Notes: generated from the sequence alone by a model not told the origin. Shown: positions 1-12,466, numbered from the stretch's first letter. The stretch is DNA of 64,000 nucleotides from Pegoplata infirma (GCA_963921195.1 OY992538.1:86737904-86801903); one strand, 5' to 3'. Numbers and translations are program-made.

Positions 1-1387
1 GGGCCTCAAAGAGCGAATCATTCTTCCATAAAAATCAAAATTTTTTTTTGATTTTAATTTTTTTTTGGTAATTATTATTTTATTTGATTAGAATATTAAC
101 GACAAAAAATTTAATTTTGGTGGGATAAGGCTTTCAGATCTAAAAAAAATTAGAGCCGCTGGACCCTACAGTAAAAAATGTATTTATTTTTTTGTTTTGA
201 CAAGTAAGGATTATAGTTGCTATGTTTCTTTTAATGATATACGAGTATATTCATAAAAAATATTATTCCAATCCTATCGTGTTCTAAAAATGATTTTGGA
301 TACATTGTAAAGATGTTACAGATAGGTAAAATATTTTTTACAACATAACTCATGAGTTATTTTCAAGTCAGCAGGGATACTCTAATATACTATGTCTTTC
401 GTTACACAATTTTAATTAATTTTGATGCTCTGAACACGAATATGAAAAAAAAATCAAACCGGTCGAATAGTTTTCGAGATATCGCTATTTGAAATTTGCA
501 AAATATAGCAATTTTTTCCGACGTTCAATAAATTAAAAAAATAAAAAATCTCAAAATTTGTTTCCCATGACCCTTTTGTTGAGCTTGAGACAAATTTTAA
601 TTTAAGCCAAATCCGATCATTTTAAGCCGTTGCGCCCCGATGAAAGTTTTGCTTTTTTTTAGAAAATTTTCACCAAAAATTTTAAACTTTGATCAAAGGG
701 CTCTCCATTTTTAAATGAAAGATTGTCTCAATCTCTATGAAATGGAAAAAAAATTTATATTTTTTTAATATTTCTTGAACGAAGTAAAAATCCGCTGTTT
801 TTTACAAAGATCAAATGGCAATAGCTTGAAAAACGCTAAAGCGATTTCAGATATTTTTTGATATTCATATTCAAAAATTAACAAAAATAATAATGGAATT
901 CACGTCAGAAATTTTAGTCTTGCAAAATTGCGCAATGTCAAAATTGCAACTTTTTTTGCTTGTTTCTTTGTAAATAAAAGCAATTATATTTATATTAAAA
1001 TAAATTGCAAATCTTTTCTTGCAACTACGCATCATATAAAAGGTAATAGAAAAATAAAAATTTGATTAAAAAATTTATTTAAAAAAAATGTTGCAATATT
1101 GCACTGTTGCAAGGGTCAAAAAATTCTGAAGTGAATACCCTGAATGTATCGTAACATAATTTATTTTTGAATTTTTCAAAGATCCAAAACTTTTTTTTGC
1201 AAAAATCCAAAACTTTGATCGAATAGCGTCACGGGTTAAAATGGCCGCATTTGGCTCAAATTAATTTTAAATGAAAGTTTGTCTCATGGTCTATAAAAGG
1301 GTCAAGAGAAATAAATTTTGAGATATTTTTTTTAACGTTCAAAATTGGAAGAAAAACTTTTTTGCCATACAAAAAATGCCAGTCTAA
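1..1387. other. AT-rich repeat-derived DNA, no gene
   Basis: Long A/T runs and remnants of a dispersed repeat; no open frame of coding character. Phrases such as ATGAAAGATTGTCTCAA recur (near 715 and 1272), suggesting internal duplication of an old element. Confidence 0.5.
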
Positions 1388-1776
1388 TAAGACTTATTCG
1401 TGCCAAACTTCAACGGGCAGCTCTTTTGGTTTGGACTGCATTGTAATTCCCGCAGACGGACGAACATCGCTATAATGTCTTAAAATCGTTCATGGACCAA
1501 TAACATATGTACTTTATGGGGTCCTCGGCCGATATTTCGATGCGATATAGACGAAATGACAAGGTGAATATATCCCCCGTAGGCTAGTTGGTAGCGTGCT
1601 AGCCTTTCAACGTGGGGGTCGTGGGTTCGATTCCCACTAGAACCCTTGGTTTTTTCGCTACAACGAGACGACGGTCATTGATACCAGTTCTCGGTTAGGT
1701 TGCATTTATTAAAAATGAGTTGTAAATAAATAGAGAGAATAAATAAAAATAATTGATCATGTGATGTGATCAAAAC

Positions 1777-1817
<41 letters not shown>

Positions 1818-1836
1818 CCCCATACTGTAGTTGAAA
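1388..1836 (+). repeat. Family-A dispersed repeat, interrupted by a SINE
   Basis: 1388-1577 and 1813-1836 together match the right half of family A (compare 23180-23460): a stretch ending in GGTTTGGACTGCAT, then a degenerate GACGGACG track, then ACTTTATGGGGTCC, then TATCCCC and ATACTGTAGTTG. The SINE at 1578-1812 separates the two pieces. Confidence 0.65.
1578..1812 (+). mobile_element. tRNA-derived SINE with (ATT)n tail
   Basis: The head resembles a tRNA: a box-A-like TAGGCTAGTTGGTAGC and a perfect box B GGTTCGATTCC inside a paired T-arm (GTGGG..CCCAC). A tRNA-unrelated body follows, then about 13 ATT units as tail (1777-1815). It is flanked by the 9-bp duplication TATATCCCC (1569-1577 and 1813-1821), the mark of LINE-driven retroposition. 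RNA polymerase III would transcribe it from the internal boxes (family knowledge). There is no matching 5' acceptor strand, so this is not a functional tRNA gene. Confidence 0.8.
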
Positions 1837-2318
1837 CGAGTTTTTTTGAAAGAGTCAAAAAATAATTTAGATTTTTTTTTTCTACAGTGTTCTACAAAAT
1901 TTTTTAAATACATGTTTCACGGATCTGAAAAGGGGCTTTTTGACTAAAAGGTCAATACTCGGCAGCCTCTAACTCCGCGAGTCATATTTCGATGCATTAC
2001 ACACGGAATGACAATGTGAGTATATCCCCTGCAGTTGGAGGGTATAAAAACGTGCTTTTTTTGAAAGAGTCAAAAATAAGTTTGATTTCGAAAATGTTAC
2101 ATGGATCTGAAAAAGGGATTTTTGATCAAAAGGTCAAAACTCGACCACCTATAACTCAGCGAGTTTTTGATCGATCTCGTGCAGATTGGTTGTGGTAACT
2201 AGACCAGATAACATTAGTTGAAAATATATACATTTTTTTTAATTGTACTTAAAAAACATTATTTTCCCCTTACGTTTATAAAATAACGTCTTTTTATGTT
2301 TTTTTTTTTAGACCAGAC
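1837..2318. other. Degenerate family-A fragment downstream of the MIF4G gene
   Basis: About 1960-2060 repeats the family-A end (TATTTCGATGC..ACACGGAATGAC..GGAGGGTATAA). The phrase TTTTTTGAAAGAGTCAAAAA occurs twice (near 1840 and 2055), pointing to a local duplication. The 3' UTR of the gene should end in this stretch; I could not fix a poly(A) site. Confidence 0.45.
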
Positions 2319-3387
2319 TCATTTTTTGGATGATAAATAATTCATATAATCAGTAGTTTGACGAGCATTACGTACCAATTCACTATTTGTATCTTTATCA
2401 TTCCAAGTTTTATGTGAAGTAGTTTCAGTATCATTCCAATGTTGAATATCATTGGGTTGTTGTGGTTGTGTAGTGGAAGAACGTCTTGAAAATGAACGAT
2501 TCCTTTGATGATGACGACGATCTAAAGTACTTGAGGCTTCACTGGCCAAACTACTTTGGCTACTATAACGACTACCAACTTTATGGGATCTATTTTTATT
2601 ATTATGTTGATTGTGATGCTGATTATGATGATGTTGGTTGTGATGGCCACCACCGCCGCCGCCGCCTCCTCGTTGGTAGCTATTAGGACTTTGACTACGC
2701 CTAAAAGCATTAGTTTGATGATTACCATCCATTCGTGATTTAGCAGGTCTTGGTAATGTGCGTGCTCTTGAAGAGCTACGACTATTTGATTCTGGACCAT
2801 TTGTGTTAAAGGAAGAATTTTCATCTTGTATATTACTATTTGAACGTCTCCAGGTTTCTGAATTTGTTTTATCTTGTAAGCCATTACTACCACCTGGTGC
2901 TCCTGCGGCTGTGGCATTCTTATTTTTTTGAAAACGTGGTGGTTTATCATATGTTGGACGGTTATTATAATGTCTACCACCACCAACACTACCACCGCCA
3001 CCTCGACGATTATGATTGTTACCACGTTCATAATTGCTCATATACGAACGTTCACTACGATCGTCGCGTTGTGATTGACGATCCCAATTTGAGTTGGCAA
3101 TACCAGTATATGTTGTCTGATTGCCAGTACGTTCGATTTTCTCTTGAGCATGTTTAAGACGATCATTAATGCTGTACAAACGTATGCTGCCACCATCACT
3201 GCGTACACTTTGACGATCGTCATCAAAACTGGCACTGAAACGCCTCTGAGCATTACGAGAACGATTGTCTTTATTTTGATCGTCACGATTAAATCTTGGT
3301 GCACGCCAACGCGGCAAAGGTTTCGATTCATCACGTTCTTCATTACCGCTGTTTTGTGAATCGCGAGCATTTTGTTGTGAATCGTTA
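2319..3387 (-). CDS. MIF4G-domain gene, exon 3 (C-terminal RGG/low-complexity region)
   Basis: Last coding exon of the three-exon minus-strand gene. It follows a CAG acceptor at 3390-3388 and completes the AG left by exon 2 to a Ser codon, then reads 355 residues to a TGA at 2321-2319. The protein is basic and low in complexity: Arg/Ser/Asn-rich, with two glycine runs flanked by arginine (RGG-like) and a His/Gln/Asn-rich stretch. Such tails commonly bind RNA or mediate condensate or protein contacts; no folded domain is visible. Overlapping open frames on both strands here are shadows of the biased composition. The exon boundary is well supported because the frame stays open upstream of the first in-frame start-like codon, right up to the acceptor. 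Confidence 0.85.
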
Positions 3388-5145
3388 CTGAAAATTTAAA
3401 AAAAAAAACACAATTTCAATTAATTACATTGTGTAATGTATAACAAATTCTAATTCGAGTGACAAATTTTTTCTGATATTTTTTTAAGATTTTTTTAGTT
3501 TCCCGATTATTTTTACTTTTTCTAAATTTTCCTTAGATTTTTAAAATTTTTCGGATTCCTCAGAGTTTTTATACCCTCCAACTACACCATTTACAGATGA
3601 AGTATTCGAAGATTCCGTAATTCGAAGATTTCATTAGAAATTCAAAGATTCCTATTGTAATTCGAAAAAGATCGATAGAAATTCGAAAAATATCAATTGA
3701 AATTCGAAAAAGATGATTTGTTATTAAAAAAATTAAATTTAATTCAAAAAAGATCAATTGTAATTCGTAAAAGATTAATTGTAATTCGAAAAAGATCAAT
3801 TGTAATTAGAAAAAGATTAACTGTAATTAAAAAAAAAAAAACAGCTGTAATTTGAAGAGTCCAATTATAATTTGTAAAAGATCAATTGTAATTCGAAGAT
3901 TCAAATTGTAATTCGTAAAAGATCAAATGTATTTAATTCGAAAAACATCAATTGAAATTCGAAAAAGATCAATTGTATTTAAACGAGTTAGAGCAGAGCT
4001 TTTCACTAACTTTTGCTTTGCGACCCCTTTTCAATATTTAAAATTTTTCGCGACACCCCAACGTTAAAAAAAAAATTATTAACGTGAACTATGTCCTCAA
4101 TTTTTTCAAAAAACTGAAGTAATGGACAAATTTGCAAACTAAATTCAGAAGCAGCCTTGAAAGATTAATCGAAACCGTTTGGTCATATCCGAGACGCATA
4201 CCAAAAAGTTCACTTAAAAAGCTTCTAAAAAATTAAAACACAAATGTTTGTAAATTTTGACCTCAATTTCCTAGAAATTGGAAACCAGGTCCCGAACTAC
4301 GGCTTTTTATATCGAAACTTACTATCGTCATCCATTTTTATTTCCGAAAATAAAAGAAAAAAACAGTTTAGCCTGATTAGAAATGAAGACACGTTCACCA
4401 AGAAAGTATTTAAAGTCCAATTTGGAGTAATGATAGTTCTTTTTTCAAAATTTTGTACCAATGTTTGGTAATAATCGAAATTTTATTCGATGGCGAGTCT
4501 AGATCCGTTAGTTGGATCCAGATTACGAATCAGCATTAAAAAGTAAATCAAAAAAAAGTGGTCAGATCCCAGACGCATCCAAAAATTTCACAAAGCTCTT
4601 AAAAATGCACAAGAATACGTTTTTGTGAACTTTGCCTTTAGTTTTCTCAAAAACCTAACGTGTTAGAAAATTTGGAACCCAGATTCAGAATCAGCATCGA
4701 CAAAATAGAAAACGAACTGTCAGATCACAGACTCAGCAAAAAAGCTTCACAAATCAGTGTTGGGCTTCCCGGGAAATTAACAACTGCACACTGATTACGG
4801 AGGGACCTTAAGTGATGGAAAAATTACATTTCTTTAATAAAAGTATTTGTATATTTATATTACACAACAAGAAAACAATGTGTTTTTAATTTACCAAAAT
4901 TTAGGGTTTTAACAAAATTGTTCTAATTTTATTTTTGACCCCTAGGGGGTACCATTGAGTTAGATTATATTTTATACCCTCCAAAGGTAAAAAAAATAAT
5001 GTTTGACAGGGCTTTTTTGGGTCGTGACACCTAGTATTTTTGGGCGGGTAACAGTATGTATTCGATCTGCAACAATGTTAATGTTTGGTTCACTTCTCTA
5101 GTCCAGAAAGCTATTGCGATTGTATTTTTCTGTCTGGGTACTTAC
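3388..5145 (-). other. Intron 2 of the MIF4G gene, with degenerate ~20-bp minisatellite
   Basis: Donor GTAAGT at 5145-5140, acceptor TTTCAG at 3393-3388. About 3590-3975 is an imperfect tandem repeat built on the phrase AATTCGAAAAAGATCAATTG. About 4960-5060 is a remnant of the dispersed family whose ends read TATACCCTCCA. The rest is AT-rich with no coding signal I can defend. Confidence 0.7.
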
Positions 5146-6228
5146 CTAGGAAAATTTTGTTTTAATGGTCTTGGTGACTGTTTAGGTTGGTAAGAACGTC
5201 TCGAATTGCGATAATGCCTGTCCGGATCATTTTCATAACGATTATTTGCTGAATGTTGTTGATCACGTTCATCAATATAACTGCTATTTAATTGATCCGG
5301 ATTACCAGCACCACCTCCGCTATTATTCAATTCACTTTCGGCACCATTATATTCTTCATATGAATCTTCACATACTTGTTCACTCCATTTTTTATAACTT
5401 TCAGGATCATCTTCGGTATTATCATTAACATTGCCAGAGTCACCATTTTCATAGCTGGTATTATTGGAAGAAGATGGTAAAGGAACTTCATCATAACTCA
5501 GTTGTGTATTAGGGCAGGTGGTATATTGTTGTTGATGACATGGACTATTATTAGGTGGTTGTTGCTGCTGCTGATGATGACGGGGAGATTGTTGTTGTGA
5601 TGTTGGCGTTGTTGGTTGATTTGTATTTTGATTATTATTACCAGAGTCATCATCATCTTCCATTATAAAATATTTTGTATACATAACTTCTAATTGTGAC
5701 CCTAAACTTGCAAAATTACTATAAAATAAATCTAAAGTCATTAACATAATGGCTTTAACGGTTGGCTTTAAACTTGGCTGTTCTATTAGATTCTTTCGTA
5801 TGTGATATAGTAATTGTGATAGTTCCGACTTATGACGATTACGCATTAAATCACCATTGAGTGTTATTTGTGACAATATCAATTTAGCCAATTTAACATC
5901 ATTGACATTTTTCTCTTCATTTACTTCACGTATTAGTAGACCCAATAGAGATTCTCCCAATATTGTTATGGGTGAATTATCGGCCAAACGTACACGATGA
6001 TAATATTCACCCAATAGAGTTATAGAATTATATAAACGTTCACGATTATGCAAACGATATGTTTCTGAATTTACAAAATTCTTTTGCAACAACGTTAACA
6101 TGGCTGTACGTACTTTAGTTTCTTTCATGGCCAGAGCATCAAAATTACGTGACGCAAAAAGTAATGCAAATTTTAAAGCCGTTTCGCCATCTTCCAATGC
6201 TTTGTCATTAATGTATTCCATAGATTCG
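5146..6228 (-). CDS. MIF4G-domain translation factor gene, exon 2 (most of MIF4G fold)
   Basis: Main domain-bearing exon of an 853-residue protein (exons 25439-25848, 5146-6228, 2319-3387). The first ~200 residues form a helical MIF4G-type HEAT repeat: a segment around R-LYNSITLLGEYYHRV resembles the conserved R-LFN-I-FLGE helix of MIF4GD/CTIF/PAIP1-like proteins, and similar amphipathic helices follow. The second half is Gln/Asn/Pro-rich and disordered, then acidic. MIF4G modules of this class act in the cytoplasm as scaffolds for cap-dependent translation initiation or histone mRNA translation; this role is inferred from the family. Exon 1's TG plus the first C gives Cys, and the frame continues into exon 2. 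The likely Drosophila counterpart is CG13124; that name is from memory and unverified. Confidence 0.85.
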
Positions 6229-6727
6229 CTGTAAAGAAATGAGAAAATACAAATTAATAATTTCATTTAAATTGATGATAATTTTTTGTTTTTATACATT
6301 TTTACTTAATTTTTATTTTAAAGTGGTACAAATTGCAAATGTGTTTTTACCATCCACTTACAATTAGTGGTATTGGTAGAGATGGGCGCGTGAGTAAATT
6401 TTGATACACGCACGCTTACGCTCACGAAATAAAAATATTGCTCACGCACTATCACGCACGAAATTTTTTTTCTGCTCACGTTCACGCACGCTCACGTGAG
6501 TTACTAAAATTTTTCTCACGCTCACGAAGACTCACGAAATTAAAATAAACAAATTTTTATTTTACTTTTTTCGATTTCTTGCACAAAAAGTGTATTCCTA
6601 AAAACAATCATAAAAATTTATTTAAAGGTTGATTTACATGTTAACTGCCCTTGACCACCCTTATCTACTATTTCCCAGTATTGGAGGATAACAATTGTCA
6701 AATTCAAATAATTTTTCATACAAAATT

Positions 6728-8000
6728 AGGTGTGTTCCAGAACTTTCCGGGTAAAGTTCGGTAAAATGAGAGAAAATCTTAAAAACTCTCACCATACCGC
6801 AAAAATGCACAAAAGTACGGGAACGCTAAAAACCACATTTCTAGCCCAAAAACTGAAAAATGTAAACAAATTGAAATGCTAACAAATTTTAGTAAGAAAA
6901 AATACGTTCAACAATGCGAAACAAATTGTAAAAGTTGATTATAAGGTGTGTTCCAGAACTTTCCGGGTAAAGTTCGGTAAAATGAGAGCAAATCAAAAAA
7001 CCTCTCACGATACCACAAAAATACACAAAAGTACGGGAACGCTAAAAACCACATTTCAAGCCCAAAATAATAGAAAATGTAAACAAACCAATAACAATAA
7101 AATATTTTCGTAAGAAAAATTACTTTAAACAAGAAAACAAATTTCAAATGTTTATTTTAATAACAAATTATCTTTTTTTGTATTGAAATAACACATTTCC
7201 TTGGTTTAGTTCTTTATTTTATTTAAATTTCCAATTTGGCTTCACAAAAAAAAACAGCTGTTTTTTTAACATCTGACTGTTACCAATTTACCCGAAAAAA
7301 AAGTGCGGGTAAGTTCGGTAAAATGAGAAACTAATTTATTCTCTCAAAAACTCTCTCATTTACCCAATTATTGCGTACGGGAACGCTTTTCGGGCTGGTT
7401 TGGGTACCCGCGGGCACCCGCGGTAACGTTGTGGAACAGACCTATAATGACTAAATATATTATGTTGTTTAAAATTAAACTTTACTTTTGTTTCGTTTTT
7501 TTATTTTATTAAAATTTTTAATTTATTTTCACAACAAAAATCAGCTGTTTTCTTAACATCTGATTGTTACCAATAAAAGGCTTCAACTTTAAATAAATTA
7601 TAACGTTTTTAAAAAAAAAAAAAAAAAATAAAAAAAAAAAACACAAAAAAATCACAAAAAAAAAAACAAGAAAAAGAACAAAAAACAAAAAAAAAAAAAT
7701 ATAACAAAAAGAAAACACAACATAGAAGACAATAAAAAATAAAAATCACAATATAAACTTAGTGTTTCTGGTGATTTTTTCCCCTCTACATGCCTATCTA
7801 GGGTGATAGGCATTTACAAGAAGAAGAAGAAGATTGTTACCAATTTTCACGACAAAATAGTACGGGTAAGTTCGGTAAAATGAGAAACAAATTTATTCTC
7901 TCAAAAACTCTCTCATTTACCCAATTTTTGCGTACGGGAACGCTTTTCGGGCTGGTTTGGGTACCCGCGGGCACCCGCGGTAACGTTCTGGAACACACCT
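6728..8000. mobile_element. TIR element AGGTGTGTTCCAGAAC with a second copy inside
   Basis: Ends AGGTGTGTTCCAGAAC and GTTCTGGAACACACCT, flanked by 3-bp ATT on both sides. A second copy at 6944-7443 has the same ends (one mismatch) flanked by ATA. Subterminal blocks GGGTAAAGTTCGGTAAAATG and GGTACCCGCGGGCACCCGCG recur in both. No coding frame is credible; the T-rich minus-strand frame near 7518-7718 is low-complexity sequence. Confidence 0.65.
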
Positions 8001-8046
8001 ATTATTTAAACCCGGCAAATCGTATCACCAATACTGGAAAATAGTA

Positions 8047-9298
8047 AAGAAGTGGCCACTTCGAATCGGTACGCACTGTAGTAATCGTAACAACGCCCCC
8101 TGTTATCAAAATGGAAAACCATTAACACAAAGGGTGTCCAGTCGTTCCAGGACTCAAATTTGCCCATTCACTAAAATACAAGTAAGCTCACTTTGAGGAA
8201 TATTTGTCAATTATATTTGTTTCTACGCAATTCTAAATACGAAAAACGTGAAAGTATTAGTGATTTTGGTGGAAATACGAGTGTGTATTAGTGAAATTTT
8301 GGAAAGCGAATGAATTTATCAAAGCAAACGATGGCAAATACTCCACCGTGTTAGCTTATTTCCCGAGGGTTCATTTACTTTCCCGTGTGAAACGTCTTCT
8401 TTAATAGTCTTTGCATTAACATACGTTTTTAACAACAAATCTACCGTTAATCTACAATGAATTGCGAGTCATTAAGTTTAATTTTAAAAAGTGTAGACAC
8501 AATGGAAAAATAAGCTATAAATAAAATTGTGCACAAATATCTAGAAAATCCGACTTTGGCGGGTTCAAATATAGCCAAATCACTTAAAATGGCTTCATCT
8601 ACAGTGTGTAAAGTTTTATAAAAGGTACAATAATAAATTAACCACTGAAATATAGACCAAAATTGTGAAAAAACAGGAACTCGAGACAAAAAATTAAAGC
8701 AGAAAGTGCTAAGGTCTCTCAAAAAAAAAAACCCCAGGCTTATCAAACAATAATCGTGCCAAAAAAAGTCAAACTAGCAGAAGTATTGTACGTCGAATTT
8801 GTAAAAATGTTGGGTTAAAGTCCTACCGTGCTAATTAATATCCAAATAGAACAGAAAAGAAAGAATCAGTAGCAAAAAAGTGTACCAGATTGCTGTGTGA
8901 TCGGGATTTTACCAATTTTAAGGGCTGCATTGTTATGGATGATGAAAACACATCAATCCACCAAATTGCTCAAATCTTCGTCCAATCAAGAAATATTGGG
9001 CGATTTTTAAACGCAAATTGAAAAAGTGTGCAGGAACAGTAAATAACCATATTTTGATGAGAACAAAGTGGAATAAATTAGCTTGAGAGTGGAAAGAAAA
9101 GTTGCGCAGAAGTTGATAGGAGGCATTAAAAGAGAAGCCAGGAAATTTATATAAAATAAGGACCCATAAACTTCCAATTATATTTTTTTAAAGGTTAATA
9201 AATTACCTTTAATTTAATGTATAAAATGTTAATATATGTTGTTTCATTTAAAATTTATGGTCGCTTTAATACGTCCCGATTTTAAGTGGCCACTTCTT
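8047..9298 (+). pseudogene. Dead Tc1/mariner-superfamily transposon, full size
   Basis: 1252 bp with TIRs starting AAGAAGTGGCCACTT, flanked by TA (8045-8046, 9299-9300). About 8504-9125 reads in broken frames as a transposase. It shows a helix-turn-helix segment (NIAKSLKMASSTVCKVL), a linker with RSIVRRICKNVGLKSYRA, a C-I-V-MDDE motif containing the first catalytic Asp, and a later NLRPI..YWAIFKR segment of the type that carries the last catalytic residue. An in-frame TAA four codons after the first ATG plus several shifts, and apparent loss of the middle Asp region, make it inactive. It sits inside a further inverted repeat whose arms (about 6640-6690 and 9300-9335) restore an uninterrupted TA site. 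Confidence 0.75.
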
Positions 9299-9549
9299 TA
9301 GATAAGGGTGGTTAAGGGTAGTTAACGTGTAAACTGCCCTTAAATCACAAGTTTGTATTAATTACTCTCTAAATTCAATATGATGTCAATTTTCTTACTT
9401 GTTTTCTGTTTCAGACAGCATAAATCAATCACGCAAACTCACAAAACAAAAATTACTCACGCACGCTTATTAAAAATAAATTTCACTGACGATCACGCAT
9501 GATTCAAGTGTGAATCACGAAAAAATCGTGTCACGCGCGCATCTCCATT

Positions 9550-10866
9550 CCGTTTTTTACGAAATCTACGAAAATATTTCGTAATCATGAAAATGTTTAT
9601 TGTCCCTGCAGGAAAAGCGACCGGTCCTTTATAGGTCACGTGACATGGCACACGAACCCTAATGACCTATTACAAAGTTTAACACCTTTCATATAAAAAT
9701 ACGTAGGACTGTTACAAACTTTGACACCTTTTATATAAAATATACGTAGGACTTAAAAAATTTACAATTTTTTTCGGAACTTCGACAATTTAATTTTTAT
9801 TTCAAAGTTTATTTCTTCTTAAAGAATGATTTTTTGATTTTAAAACGCAAAACGGGTCTTTCGTAAAAAGTTTTTACTAAAAACACAAAACCCTTGCAAA
9901 ATAATGTAAGGGACAAAAAAGTTCAAAGAATGTATGAGGTGAGGTTGAGATTATAGAAATAGAATTGTACACTCAAAAAATTTCATGCATAAAAATACGA
10001 AGTATTATTTCGTAAAATTTTTTTCGTACATATTACGAAATTTTTGTACATATTACGAAATTTATTTAATTTTACGAAAACTTGGAATTTCGTAAAAATA
10101 CAAATTTCGTTTATTTTACGAAGTACATTTCGTAGCCAAAGAAATACGAAATATTTCGTATCGTAGCAGAAGGCAGAGACTGGAATTTTTGATCGGGCTG
10201 TGAATTCATTGACTTTGAAAACCTTCCATAAATAATTAAATACAAAATACTGATCCAGCAGCTGCTTTTGTTTCTTTTTGATGGAACAAACAAACCGTAC
10301 CAAAGAAAAGCAAAGTCTTTTTTAACAAAAGTTTTATTTTAAATTAAAATTTCTTATACATTTTTTGAAGTCGATTTTAAAAAGCAAAAAAAAAATGTAT
10401 GGAAAGAGAATTTAAAAAAACTCTTTTCGCCTTGCAATAAATCAGAGCAAATCATTTTTGCACTTAAGTAATACGATTGGGCATATCATTATTTTTACCT
10501 ACCCCGAAAAAAGGGGGTGGGTCGAAAAAATTAATTTTCTAATCCGCTGGATCCAAGTGCAGGACTTTGACCGTTTTTCGATTTAAAAATGTTTTATTTA
10601 ACAAAAATACAAAAAAACCTGTAAAAAATATAGCGTATTTCAGAGGTTGGTTGAGTTCTTCAAGGGGAAACTTTTCCCCCCCCCGAGTTTGTTCATTTAC
10701 GAACATAATATGTATATGACCATACACACCCCTCTTTAATAAAGTTAAGGTTGTGTTAAAACGGTGACAAAATCGGATAATGGCATTTTACACCTCTTCA
10801 TTTCGAATTTTAAAAATCGTTAACACGAAAATCTTAGCTGATCCTGTTTTCGATTTATTGCTAAAT
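9550..10866. other. Intronic AT-rich DNA with MITE and family-A remnants
   Basis: About 9980-10160 has several TTTCGTA/TACGAAA inverted phrases, typical of a short foldback MITE. About 10497-10740 is a degraded family-A piece (GGTTGGTTGAGTTCTTCAAG..ACTTTTCCCCC). No coding signal. Confidence 0.45.
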
Positions 10867-10874
10867 AATTACAC

Positions 10875-11722
10875 TAGAGATGGGCACATGAGCAGATTAG
10901 AGCATGATTCATGTGATCCACGCGTGATCACTCGTGAGTGTGACTGAATTCAATTTTACTCACGTGATTGTGAGAGAAAAAAATTGCGTGAGTGTGTATG
11001 AGTAAGATTTTTGCGTGAGTGAGTGTGCGTGAGTCGATTTTGTGGCGTGAGTTTGCGTGATTTATTCTCTCTTCATATTTCCTTTCATTCCAAAAAAAAA
11101 ACAACACAAAAATTTTAAAATTTGTGCTTAACTTAAGATTTCGTCCCGAAAAAGCAAAAAAAAAATGTAAAATTTCGCTGAACTTTAAAGACTCCGACAC
11201 AATGTCAGAGTACTCTGTACTACAGAGTACCATCTCTAAAAATAGAGATACCATCATACAAAAAATGTGTAAGTGCGAAAAAGAAAGGAACAAAATCCAC
11301 TCTCTGGCACAGAGTACTCCGTCATTGTGAATTCAGCTTAAATGTTGCTGAAAATTTTGAAAGATTTTTAAAATTTTAGTTATTTAATTTTTTTTTTTGT
11401 AGAAAAAAAAAGTGGTTGTCAACCATTGTAAAACAAGAACGGTACTATTATTAGAAAATTTGTCAAAAAAAATGTAAACATAAACAAGACCTCTTTGCTT
11501 CAAAATTTGAAATAAAACAAAAAAATAAAAAAACCATGGTTGTCAACGTGAGTGTGAGTGAAGCTTGCGTGAGTGCACGTGAGTGTGAGTTGTATTAAAT
11601 TTACTCACGTGATTGTGAGTGAGTAGAAAAAATAAGCTCGTGAGTGAGTGTGTGTGATTCAAAAATTCCTGTCGTGAGCGTGAGTGAGTGAGAGTCAAAA
11701 ATCACTCGCGCGCATATCTCTA
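10875..11722. mobile_element. hAT-like MITE with CGTGAGTG-rich arms
   Basis: Ends TAGAGATGGGCACATG and, inverted, TAGAGATATGCGCGCGAG. Flanking 8-mers AATTACAC (10867-10874) and AATTACAT (11723-11730) match at seven of eight positions. An 8-bp TSD with TAGAGATG-type ends fits hAT. The arms are dominated by GTGAGTG phrases. No transposase frame. Confidence 0.7.
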
Positions 11723-11730
11723 AATTACAT

Positions 11731-12174
11731 TGTTCGACAACAAAAACCTCCCAGGTTAATATCCAACTGATTCTTATAGATTTTGCTCTCCTGAATCCAA
11801 ATCTGTAATCCAATTTTTTCTAGCCCCTACCGTTTTTGAGATATTCGCTGTTTAAAAGTCAAAAACCAATAATTTCGCACTTTTTGTGGTCCACTGAACC
11901 TGCCGAATATTACTTTTTCGGCCGAATATTCGGTTCGGTTTCGGTTCGGCCTCGAAAACTGGTTTCGGTCGGACTCTACTTAAATTCTTAACAGATTTTG
12001 TTTTTTCTGCTTGTAGCTTATTAGATTTCGCATCGACTTATGCAGAATTTTTAATTTAATTTTTTAATCTGTTTAAATTAAATTGCGAAAGTCAAAAATA
12101 TGTTTTTTTTTTGTATTTTGGCTGTAAAACGCTGAAAAGTTTACGGATCAAAATGATTATTGGCTTAACTTAAA
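11731..12174. other. Intronic repeat remnant with CCGAATATTCGG phrases
   Basis: Contains TTCGGCCGAATATTCGG near 11917-11935, shared with elements at 23.5 kb and 35.7-36.2 kb. Otherwise AT-rich, no gene. Confidence 0.4.
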
Positions 12175-12179
12175 GATAT

Positions 12180-12466
12180 TGTTTATGAATAAAACACGAA
12201 TTTCTTTTGGTTATATTTTTCACAAGTTTATAATTGCTTTTTATTAAATTATAATTTGTTTTTAAATATTCCGAATGCGGACTGTATGCTTGAGCGCGTA
12301 TAAAAAACTTAGAAAGAAAAAGAACAATTCATTTTCACATTACAAAAAGGGGGTTGATTCTATATAAACCAAAAGAGAGTAAAGCTTTTATGTAGTGTTA
12401 GAAAATTTGACAGTTAAAGAGAATCAAAATAAATAAGTGTCGTATTTTGGGGAATGTTTCTCAACA
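12180..12466 (-). repeat. BEL/Pao 3' LTR
   Basis: 287 bp; the downstream LTR relative to the minus-strand polyprotein. It begins 26 bp beyond the end of the coding frame. Confidence 0.9.

Larger units (their letters stand above)
6377..9547. mobile_element. hAT-like foldback with CTCACG-rich arms (composite)
   Basis: The left end TAGAGATGGGCGCGTGA and the right end (reverse complement) TGGAGATGCGCGCGTGA are inverted. Both arms are full of CTCACG/CGTGAG phrases. The interior has been invaded by other elements (see 6728-8000 and 8047-9298). I could not confirm an 8-bp TSD here, but the sister element at 10875-11722 has one. Confidence 0.5.

Noticed and set aside
1578..1650. Apparent tRNA gene with good T-arm and box B
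   Set aside because: No 5' acceptor strand pairing with the 3' end, poor anticodon stem, and the unit has a body, ATT tail and 9-bp TSD; it is a SINE.
2486..3370. Several open frames on both strands overlapping exon 3
   Set aside because: They are shadows of the low-complexity Arg/Asn/Gly coding sequence; only the minus-strand frame joins in phase to exon 2.
7518..7718. Phe-rich minus-strand frame
   Set aside because: Product of an A-run on the plus strand; low complexity.
8447..8746. Minus-strand 99-codon frame
   Set aside because: It is antisense to the decayed mariner transposase at 8047-9298 and has no motif.
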